Source: Gammaproteobacteria bacterium
GTDB lineage: Bacteria > Pseudomonadota > Gammaproteobacteria > Pseudomonadales > Azotimanducaceae_A
DNA: 5,966 bases
Direction of reading: 5' to 3'
Assembly: GCA_026713405.1 (NCBI GenBank)
Contig: JAPOON010000701.1
Location: forward strand, 1-5,966
Shown here: positions 1 to 5,320 of the stretch, in pieces
How positions within the stretch are numbered: position 1 is the first letter of the stretch
Layout of the letters: each line of letters opens with the position of its first letter
Program-made: the position numbers and the translations under genes
Notes under the pieces: model-generated
Database searches by the model: none
What the model saw: the letters and a program-made list of their open reading frames with translations, nothing else
Told to the model about the DNA's origin: nothing

Positions 1-159
1 AGCATCACGAACTTTCTCGACCGCTGCGCCGTGTCGATCCCCATTCAGGAACCGGGCGACGCGCCGGTGGGTTTGAACCTGATGGGCGCAACGCTGGGTG
101 ACCGCGACCTGCTGGCCGTGGCAAACGGTATTGAATCGCTACTGGCGGCTGCCGGCTGA
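1..159 (+). CDS. Amidase-signature family enzyme, C-terminal end (partial)
   Basis: Frame 1 is open from the window edge to a TGA at 157-159, giving the last 52 residues. The peptide contains NFLDRCAVSIPIQ, a proline/glycine step (APVGLNLMG), then GDRDLLAVANGIESLL. This is the usual C-terminal pattern of amidase-signature (AS) hydrolases: a 'N-x-hydrophobic-D-x-x-A-x-S-x-P' strand, 'P-x-G-L-x-L-x-G', and a final D-x-x-LL helix carrying an A-x-x-x-E. AS enzymes hydrolyse C-N amide bonds in the cytosol with a Ser-cisSer-Lys triad, which lies upstream and cannot be checked here. The substrate cannot be told from this tail: AtzE/AtzF-like, GatA-like and general amidases all end this way. The stop lies inside the convergent yheU gene, so the two genes overlap tail to tail by 21 bases. 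Confidence 0.8.
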   Translation, partial: SITNFLDRCAVSIPIQEPGDAPVGLNLMGATLGDRDLLAVANGIESLLAAAG

Positions 160-375
160 CCCGCTCAGTTCACCTGAGAGGACGATGTTCGGCGACTGGG
201 TGGGTTCATCGAATACCAACCTGGCGTCCCCCCGCTCCAGTTGACGGCGCACGGCCGCGCATTTCTGTTCCAGGCTGAAATCCCCGTGCCCGTAGTCGGT
301 GCCTTCGCGCAGGACGAAGGATTCGATCACTCCCGCAAGCGCTTCGTCGGATAGAGCCGCCAGTGGTATCTCCAT
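139..375 (-). CDS. yheU: YheU/UPF0270 family small protein
   Basis: This 78-residue protein starts at ATG 375 and stops at TAG 139-141. The N-terminal half carries IPLAALSDEALAGVIESFV followed by LREGTDYG, then LEQKCAAVRRQLERGDARLVFDE. From memory, this matches E. coli YheU closely: the LS-x-E-x-L-x-x-(L/V)-IESFVLREGTDYG block and LEQK-x-x-x-V-(R/K)-RQL are the family hallmarks. UPF0270 proteins are about 70-80 residues, so the length is normal. The biochemical role is not established. No signal peptide or membrane segment is visible, so it is probably cytosolic. A GCGGAA about 6 nt before the ATG can serve as a weak ribosome site. The gene lies 79 nt downstream of djlA on the same strand with no obvious terminator between, so co-transcription is possible. 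Its 3' end overlaps the convergent amidase gene. Confidence 0.9.
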   Translation of the reverse strand: MEIPLAALSDEALAGVIESFVLREGTDYGHGDFSLEQKCAAVRRQLERGDARLVFDEPTQSPNIVLSGELSGSAGSRQ

Positions 376-454
376 TCGTTATTCCGCAATCCACCCCATG
401 AGGCGATGCCGCCGACCGTCAAGCGCTTGCGCGACCCCGTTTGTCCCCATTTAT

Positions 455-1243
455 CTATGCGGCACGCGCCGCCTTGACGGTTTCCCAGGCGGCCTTGATC
501 TGCTGTGTGCGTTCGGTCGCCGCCTGCATCATTTCCTCGGGCAGCCCTTTGGCGGCGAGTTTGTCCGGGTGGTGGCGATTCATCAGCCGCCGGTACGCCC
601 GCTTGACGTCGTCATAAGGCGTGTCCGGCGAGACGCCCAGAGTCGTGTAGGCGGTTTCCAGGGACGGCCCATCAGCGCTTGCCGACACCGCGGAGCCGAA
701 CATGTTTTCGAGTTGGATGTAGTCGGCCCGCGACAGGCCCAGCCGCGCCGCGATGTGCTGCAGCAGGCTTCGTTCTTCCGGGTGCAGCCCACCGTCGGCC
801 CAGGCGGCCTGAAACTGGATCTCGAGGAACATGCGGCGGATGTTCGATCCGCGCAGGCACTCCGAGCGAAGCTGGTCGAGAACGTCATCGAGCCGGAAGG
901 CGCCAGATCTGCCCTCGTTGAACAGCGCGCGGGCCGCCCGCCGCTGCTCGGCATCGAGGCCCAACTGGTCCATGACCTGTTCGGCCAGGCGGATTTCCTC
1001 TGGCGACACCCGGCCATCCGCCTTGGCCACCTGCCCCATGACGCCGAAAGTAGCGGCGAAAAAGGCAAGCTGGGCTCGTTCCCGGCGCGGGGGACCCGCA
1101 TCGATTCCGAACGCTCCGCCGCCATCCAGCCTGCGGGCCGCGCCCCCGAAGGAACTCCCCAGCGAGGCGCCGAGCAGCGCGCCGATCGGTCCACCGATCA
1201 GATAGCCGAACGCACCCCCGATCAGCGTTCCCCACCAGCTCAT
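455..1243 (-). CDS. djlA: DjlA-type membrane co-chaperone (TerB + J domain)
   Basis: The protein has 262 residues. Residues 1-33 are a glycine-rich membrane segment (MSWWGTLIGGAFGYLIGG and on), which resembles the dimerising N-terminal helix of DjlA. Residues 55-185 form a TerB-like helical domain with two acidic loops, KADGRVSPEE (74-83) and WADGGLHPEE (148-157). Residues 195-260 are a C-terminal J domain with the HPD tripeptide at 225-227 (NRHHPDKL), which stimulates the DnaK ATPase. MFLEIQFQAAWADG and AKGLPEEMM are nearly identical to E. coli DjlA as I remember it (about 271 aa). DjlA sits in the inner membrane with its J domain in the cytosol and is linked to envelope stress and Rcs signalling in enterobacteria; that role is not shown here. 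I chose ATG 1243, which follows CCGGGAAATTGAAT with GGGAAA as a plausible ribosome site. A TTG ten codons upstream (1273) is less likely. yheU follows on the same strand. The 22-bp tandem repeats lie 44 nt upstream. Confidence 0.93.
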   Translation of the reverse strand: MSWWGTLIGGAFGYLIGGPIGALLGASLGSSFGGAARRLDGGGAFGIDAGPPRRERAQLAFFAATFGVMGQVAKADGRVSPEEIRLAEQVMDQLGLDAEQRRAARALFNEGRSGAFRLDDVLDQLRSECLRGSNIRRMFLEIQFQAAWADGGLHPEERSLLQHIAARLGLSRADYIQLENMFGSAVSASADGPSLETAYTTLGVSPDTPYDDVKRAYRRLMNRHHPDKLAAKGLPEEMMQAATERTQQIKAAWETVKAARAA

Positions 1244-1286
1244 ATTCAATTTCCCGGATAAGGTCCGCCGCAAAGGTTAGACGATG

Positions 1287-1374
1287 CTTCATTACGAGGC
1301 GAATGAAGTTTCATTACGAGGCGAATGAAGTTTCATTACGAGGCGAATGAAGTTTCAGTTCGAGGCGAACAATG
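1287..1374. repeat. Four tandem 22-bp units with internal dyad symmetry
   Basis: The units are 1287-1308, 1309-1330, 1331-1352 and 1353-1374. Units 2 and 3 are identical, unit 1 differs only in its first base, and unit 4 is diverged (about 17 of 22 bases match) but keeps exact register. The shared core is ACGAGGCGAA. In units 1-3 the core is framed by TTCATT-N8-AATGAA, an inverted repeat that extends to 7 bp (CTTCATT/AATGAAG) in unit 1. Adjacent units also create AATGAA-GT-TTCATT across each junction, so two alternative pairings exist. Unit 4 has GTTCG-AGG-CGAAC instead. The array starts 44 nt upstream of the djlA start. A 22-bp period is close to two helical turns, which would suit a row of protein-binding sites. 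No spacers are present, so it is not CRISPR. Its function is inferred only. Confidence 0.9.
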
Positions 1375-1774
1375 ACGGGTGCGCACACTCAGCCGGTCGC
1401 CTCCGATTGCTGACCGGCAACGCACCGGCCGGTATCCTTGAGCCGATCGTGTCAACCTGCGCCATGCCCGCGTGCCACACAACGACCCGGAGCGCCGTCA
1501 GTGGACAACACGCAAGCCGGGGAACCCGGCGCCCCGTGACGCAGACGCGGCGCGCCAAAGCGCGGGGAACAACAATGCTGGGTTGTGGGACGAGAGCGGT
1601 GTGAGGCGCGGGCCTCCAGCACCTGCCCTGGCCGGTGCGTTGGCGCGCTACGCGGTATTTTTCGATTTGACAGCACCAGTTGTTCGACACACCGGCCCCG
1701 CAACGCAGTTGCGGGGCGTCGCCACCTGCCGAAGCGGTGCTTCGGCTCGCGCTGCGCCCGACCGGTGGCGACTC
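1375..1774. other. Gene-free stretch rich in inverted repeats
   Basis: No reading frame here on either strand looks like a known protein, and none has a convincing ribosome site. The open frames are low-complexity, arginine- and cysteine-rich products typical of GC-rich noncoding DNA. Visible structure includes GCCGGTC (1392-1398), GACCGGC (1412-1418) and GCCGGT (1428-1433), which can pair in two exclusive ways. There is also a GCCGGG-GAA-CCCGGC hairpin (1516-1530), a short GC-rich element followed by TATTTTT at about 1644-1662 (+), and the hairpin group at 1695-1772. The stretch lies between the 5' side of djlA and the 3' end of the ABC transporter gene. It must therefore carry the djlA promoter, and it could hold a small RNA, but I cannot identify either. 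Confidence 0.5.
1695..1772 (-). terminator. Hairpin cluster after the ABC transporter stop, possible terminator
   Basis: Read on the minus strand, the structure begins 2 nt after the TGA at 1777-1775. A 9-bp outer stem pairs GTCGCCACC (1764-1772 on the complement) with GGTGGCGAC (1718-1726). It encloses an 8-bp stem GCCGAAGC/GCTTCGGC (1728-1746, 3-nt loop). Directly after it comes a perfect 10-bp stem GCCCCGCAAC/GTTGCGGGGC (1695-1717, loop of 3). All stems are perfect. There is no run of U after the last stem, so this is not a classic intrinsic terminator. It could stabilise the 3' end of the export-operon mRNA, act as a non-canonical terminator, or be a REP-like element. The inverted repeats are directly visible; the role is inferred. 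Confidence 0.45.
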
Positions 1775-3898
1775 TCAGCGGGCTTCGAGCAGCCGGCCGG
1801 CCGCATCGATGTTCGACACCTCGACGACCGCGCCATCGCCCACCTCGAAGATTCTGTCTGCCAGCGCCGCGAAGGACAGGTCGTGGGTGGCAACCACGCG
1901 GGTACATCCGAGGGCGGCCACCATTTCCTGGATCTGTGACCGGATTCCCGGGTCTAGATGAGCGGTTCCTTCGTCCAGAAACAGGAAGTTCGGGGCGCGG
2001 TACAGTGCCCGGGCGAGCAGCAGCCGCTGCACCTGCCCGCCGGAGAGCGCGGCACCCATGTCGCCGACGGGCGTCTCGAACCCCATGGGCAGCGCCGCGA
2101 TCAGTGCATCGATTCGGGCAAGTCGGCAGGCCTGCCCGAACCGCTGCTCGTCCGGCTGGGGGTCGAACAGCGTGATGTTGGCGACCAGGCTGCCCGCGAA
2201 CAGGGCGTCGTCCTGCAGAACGCAGCCGACCGAACACCGGTACTGGCGCAACCAGGACCCTTCCAGGGGCCGCCCCGCGGCGCGAACGCTGCCGGTGGAC
2301 GGCTCGGACTGGCCGATCAGCAGCTTGGCAAGGGTTGTCTTGCCCCCTCCCGACGGCCCCACCAGGGCAATGAACTCCCCTGGCGCAATATCGAGGTCGA
2401 CGTCGCGCAGTACCCAGGGTGCGCGCTCGCCATAGCGAAAACCGACGCCGGCAAGCTGCAGGGGCCCCTGAACCGGTTCGTCGGATACCGGGTCCGTGGA
2501 CAGTTCCGCCTCCGCACAATACGGGTCGGCGAGGCGTTCGAGATGGACGCGCAACAACCGCAGCGCCATGGCCTGGTTGACGAGTTCGCCAAGCCGGCCG
2601 GTGAATTCACCCTTGTAGCTGAGAAACGCATACAGCATGCCGATGGTCAGCGCGCCGTCGAGAACGTGGTGTGCGCCCAGGTAGACCACCAGTATGGTCT
2701 CGACGCCGAAGATCAGCGCCTGCGCACCGTCGCCGAAGAGCCCCCACTTGGCGCCCCGGATGCCGGCGTTGATCGCCCCTGCCTGCTGGTTCTGCCAGAG
2801 GTCGAGGCGCGCCCGTTCCTGGGCGTAGACGCGGACGGCCGGCATCGCGCGCATGGACTCGAGGAAGCTTGAATCCGCCCGCGCCTGGTGGTTGATCTCG
2901 TCCATGGCAATGCGTGCCAGCGCCGGCACCTGGGCGAACCGCACCAGCAGGTACACCACGCACGCCACGACCACCAGCGCCGCCAGCCAGGCATCGTAAG
3001 CCAGCATCATCGCCAGCATGGCAATGGCCATGAAGCCGTCCACGCAGACGGCCACCAGCCCCTGGGTCATCGCATCGCGCACCGGGCCCAGCGAGCCGAA
3101 CCGGGAGGCGATGTCGCCGAGATGGCGCGCCTCGAACCACTTGAGCGGCAGCCGCAGCATGTGGCCGAACAGGTTGCGGCCGAACTCAAAAGCGAGCAGG
3201 AACGTCAGCCGCGCAACCAGCCAGCCGCGCATTACCTGGGCGGCCAGCCGCACGAGCAACAGCAGGGCAAAGCCGATGGCGAGCAGCGCGATGAGTTCCC
3301 GGTCGGCACGCATCACGCCGTTGTCGACCACCCACTGCACCTGCAACGGGCCGAGCACCAGCGTCACCTGCAGAAGCAGCGACAGTGCCAGCACATTCAC
3401 CAGGCTGCCGCCGAGGCCCACCGCGCCGCGCCAGAGATCGGCCAGTTTCAGCCTGGGCGCCAGCGGCCGCTCCCGAAAGCGGTCGGACGGGGGCAACTCC
3501 CGCGCCACCCCCGTGAAGCGCCTGGACACGTCCGGCCAGGAATAGCGGCGGCGGCCCTCCGCGGGATCGTTGACCCAGATGCCCCGGCGCCCGACCTTCA
3601 CGAGCACCACGAAGTGATTGAGGTCCCAGTGCAGGATGGCGGGCGCAGCCAGGCGCTTCAGGTGATCCGGCTCCAGGCGCAGGCCCCGGCAGTTCATCCC
3701 TTCCGCCTCGGCAAGGGCCACCAGGTCGCCCAGGGTGCTGCCCCGGGTGCCGGCCAGGCCGCGCGCCCGCAGGTCTGCCAGGTCGAGGTCCCGCCCGTGC
3801 CAGGCCGTCACCATGGCAACGCAGACCACGCCGCACTCGCAGGCTTCTGCCTGCCAGAGTACCGGAACCTTGCGCCAGAGGTTCGCCCGCACGCGCAT
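1775..3898 (-). CDS. Peptidase-containing ABC exporter (C39 peptidase-TMD-NBD), CvaB/RaxB type
   Basis: This 707-residue protein has the full three-part layout of bacteriocin exporters. Residues 1-135 are a C39 cysteine peptidase: Q16 (oxyanion hole), C22 in the ECG motif, H95 (LNHFVVL) and D111 (NDP) give a complete catalytic set. Residues about 150-435 hold six predicted membrane helices (about 166-190, 202-222, 280-300, 303-321, 391-411, 417-431), with the family block PLKWFEARHLGDIASRFGS at 251-269. The ATPase domain has an A-loop Tyr (489), Walker A GPSGGGKTT (514-522), Q-loop Gln 562, signature LSGGQVQ (618-624), Walker B FLFLDE with catalytic Glu 643, D-loop HLD (647-649) and H-loop His 672. 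Such proteins cut a leader after a double-glycine site and pump the peptide across the inner membrane. ATG 3898 overlaps the upstream gene's stop as ATGA and sits 7 nt after GGAGG. A start 16 codons further upstream is possible but lacks this support. CvaB/RaxB-like is the closest class; the cargo is unknown. Confidence 0.95.
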   Translation of the reverse strand: MRVRANLWRKVPVLWQAEACECGVVCVAMVTAWHGRDLDLADLRARGLAGTRGSTLGDLVALAEAEGMNCRGLRLEPDHLKRLAAPAILHWDLNHFVVLVKVGRRGIWVNDPAEGRRRYSWPDVSRRFTGVARELPPSDRFRERPLAPRLKLADLWRGAVGLGGSLVNVLALSLLLQVTLVLGPLQVQWVVDNGVMRADRELIALLAIGFALLLLVRLAAQVMRGWLVARLTFLLAFEFGRNLFGHMLRLPLKWFEARHLGDIASRFGSLGPVRDAMTQGLVAVCVDGFMAIAMLAMMLAYDAWLAALVVVACVVYLLVRFAQVPALARIAMDEINHQARADSSFLESMRAMPAVRVYAQERARLDLWQNQQAGAINAGIRGAKWGLFGDGAQALIFGVETILVVYLGAHHVLDGALTIGMLYAFLSYKGEFTGRLGELVNQAMALRLLRVHLERLADPYCAEAELSTDPVSDEPVQGPLQLAGVGFRYGERAPWVLRDVDLDIAPGEFIALVGPSGGGKTTLAKLLIGQSEPSTGSVRAAGRPLEGSWLRQYRCSVGCVLQDDALFAGSLVANITLFDPQPDEQRFGQACRLARIDALIAALPMGFETPVGDMGAALSGGQVQRLLLARALYRAPNFLFLDEGTAHLDPGIRSQIQEMVAALGCTRVVATHDLSFAALADRIFEVGDGAVVEVSNIDAAGRLLEAR

Positions 3899-5124
3899 CA
3901 AAGGGCCTCCAGCGCCGAACGCAGGGGTTCGACAAGCCATCGCCACAACGCCCTCGACGTGGTGACCACGAACGCATCGACGCGCACGCCATGGCGAAAC
4001 CGGAGCTTCTCGGGGTATTCGACCACTTCCGCCCGGGCGCGGAACACGGCCCCGTCCACCGTGATCCAGCTCACCAGCCGGTAGGGCTTCTGGGGAGTAC
4101 GGCTGATCTCGCGGATCACCGCCGCGCCCAGCGGGTCGCCGTCGCGTTCCGCGCCGAGCACCCTGAACCGCACCTCGTTGCCGACGGCCAGGCGAGGCGC
4201 GGACGCGGTGTCGGCCAGCAGCACCAGTTCGAATTCCGACGCTTGCGGGGCCACCGTCATCAGCACCTGGTCGGCAACGACCCGGTCGCCCTGGCCAAAC
4301 TGGAGAAACGCGGCAATGCCGTCGCGGGGGGCGACGATGGTGGTGCGGTACTCGTCCCGTGCCTGCTGCAGACGGCGTTCCAGCCCGGCCCGCTCCTGTT
4401 CCATGCGCAATTGCTGCACGTTGAAGTCCCGGTCGAGCCGGGCCAGGGCCGCCCGTTTCAGATCTGCCCTGGCGCGATTGCCGGCCAGGGCGCGCTGAAG
4501 CTGACTGGACGACTGCCGCGCGGCCAGCGTCTCCTGCCGCCGACGGTCGAACTCGGCACGCGCTGCCAACCCCTGCCCCGAGAGCCGTTCGAGACGCGCT
4601 TCCGCGCGGCCGAGCAGGGCCTGGCGTTCCCCGGCCACCGTCAACTCTTCCTGCAGCCCGCGGCGTTCGCCGTCGAGGTGGACGATTTCCTGTCGCACCG
4701 ATGAGAGTTCGGCACGGTGCCTCTCGGCCTGTGCTTCGGACAACTCATCCAGGCGGCGGATCATTCCCCGGAGGTGTTCGGCCTCCAGGGCCTGTAACGG
4801 AACACCGTTCTCGTCGAGACGCCCGAGTTCGAGCGCCAGCAGCGGCTGGCCACGGCGGACCGGGGTTCCTTCCCTGACATGCAGCACCGCTACCTGGCCG
4901 GCCAGCGGGGCCGTCACCTCCGCGATGCCCCCCGCCGGTTCGAGATAGCCGGCGACCTGTACCTTGCGCGCGTAGTCGAGCCGCAGGACCAGCCCGGCAC
5001 CGATGCAACACGCAAGCAGCAGGGCGATGCTTGCCCAGCGCAAGGCAGGCGCCTTGGTGACGATGACGGAGCCCCAGTTCGACCTGGCGCGTTCCGCCGC
5101 CACCTCGGGTCGAAACAGTGACAC
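3898..5124 (-). CDS. HlyD/CvaA/RaxA-like membrane fusion protein of a type I peptide secretion system
   Basis: This 408-residue protein is the periplasmic adaptor that would link the ABC exporter to an outer-membrane TolC-type channel. Residues 1-28 are a short cytosolic tail (MSLFRPEVAAERAR), followed by one membrane helix at about 29-47. Residues about 66-100 form the first half of a lipoyl-like domain (VTAPLAGQVAVLHVREGTPV). Residues about 112-260 are a long Arg/Glu/Gln/Leu-rich coiled coil. Residues 261-295 are the second lipoyl half (IVAPRDGIAAFLQFGQGDRV), and about 296-385 are beta-barrel segments. The length suits CvaA/RaxA-like adaptors (about 400 aa). I chose GTG 5124 because MSLFRPE-type N termini are common in this family and GGGAAA lies about 7 nt upstream. 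A TTG at 5247 opens the same frame but would add an arginine/proline-rich, unfamilial extension. The stop overlaps the exporter start (ATGA), so the two form one operon. Confidence 0.93.
   Translation of the reverse strand: MSLFRPEVAAERARSNWGSVIVTKAPALRWASIALLLACCIGAGLVLRLDYARKVQVAGYLEPAGGIAEVTAPLAGQVAVLHVREGTPVRRGQPLLALELGRLDENGVPLQALEAEHLRGMIRRLDELSEAQAERHRAELSSVRQEIVHLDGERRGLQEELTVAGERQALLGRAEARLERLSGQGLAARAEFDRRRQETLAARQSSSQLQRALAGNRARADLKRAALARLDRDFNVQQLRMEQERAGLERRLQQARDEYRTTIVAPRDGIAAFLQFGQGDRVVADQVLMTVAPQASEFELVLLADTASAPRLAVGNEVRFRVLGAERDGDPLGAAVIREISRTPQKPYRLVSWITVDGAVFRARAEVVEYPEKLRFRHGVRVDAFVVTTSRALWRWLVEPLRSALEAL
3906..3910 (-). promoter_or_regulatory. Ribosome binding site of the ABC exporter gene
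   Basis: A perfect GGAGG lies 7 nt before ATG 3898, inside the last codons of the membrane fusion protein gene (the Leu-Glu-Ala-Leu-stop end). The stop and start codons overlap as ATGA, so the exporter is probably translated by coupling or reinitiation. This site fixes the exporter start at 3898 rather than at codons further upstream. Confidence 0.85.
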
Positions 5125-5320
5125 CAGATCGTTTCCCGGATCGCGGAAACGGCATGGTGGCGGCAAACGGGTGCGGTGCGCTGTAGGGTTTCTCAGCCGA
5201 TGTTTGTCAGCCGGCCGCGGGAGCCACCGTGGACGATGCGCCCGCAACGCTGCCCATCAACGTCTCGGCCGCCACGAGTCAGGCCGCGCAGCAGGGCAAT
5301 ATCCAGCACCGGGGCCGACG
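5125..5320. other. Intergenic region upstream of the export operon
   Basis: These 196 nt separate the CoA-transferase stop from the fusion protein GTG, with both genes on the minus strand. The gap is long enough for a promoter of the export operon. I see no terminator hairpin with a U tract, no small gene with a double-glycine leader on either strand, and only a half-convincing promoter (a CTGACA box without a good -10). Apart from the inverted repeat at 5131-5150, nothing clear stands out. Confidence 0.5.
5131..5150 (-). promoter_or_regulatory. Inverted repeat covering the ribosome site of the fusion protein gene
   Basis: On the minus strand, GTTTCC (5150-5145) and GGAAAC (5136-5131) form a perfect 6-bp inverted repeat with an 8-nt loop. 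The 3' arm contains most of the GGGAAA that I take as the ribosome site for GTG 5124, so a hairpin here could mask the site. The repeat is directly visible; its regulatory effect is inferred, and a 6-bp stem with only three or four G-C pairs would be weak. Confidence 0.35.

Noticed and set aside
299..1261. Plus-strand open frame of 320 codons
   Set aside because: It is antisense to djlA, whose protein is clearly conserved, and the product has no domain features.
1287..1374. Short CRISPR array
   Set aside because: The repeats are directly adjacent with no unique spacers, the units are too short, and no cas gene is present.
1429..1455. Promoter with a perfect TTGACA (1455-1450, minus strand)
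   Set aside because: No acceptable -10 box lies at 16-18 nt; the nearest candidate (TACCGG) is poor and at a 15-nt spacing.
1400..1580. Possible 6S RNA, because of CCTTGAGCCGAT at about 1436-1447
   Set aside because: The short match recalls the conserved 6S bubble motif, but I could not find the matching closing stem or 3' bubble strand, and the neighbours are not the usual ones.
1347..1604. Small plus-strand gene of 85 codons, considered as export cargo
   Set aside because: Its ATG is inside the third tandem repeat, it lacks a properly spaced ribosome site and a double-glycine leader, and its composition is random GC-rich.
1452..2519. Long minus-strand open frame of 355 codons
   Set aside because: It overlaps the ATPase domain of the ABC exporter in another frame and reads as an Arg/Gly/Pro-rich product without any domain; it is a GC-rich shadow.
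2888..4084. Plus-strand open frame of 398 codons
   Set aside because: It is antisense to the exporter, His/Gln/Arg-rich, with no recognisable motif, while the opposite strand encodes all conserved exporter motifs.
5182..5210. Promoter for the export operon: CTGACA with 17-nt spacing to CCTACA (minus strand)
   Set aside because: The -35 is good but the -10 matches the consensus at only two of six positions, so it is not reported as a feature.
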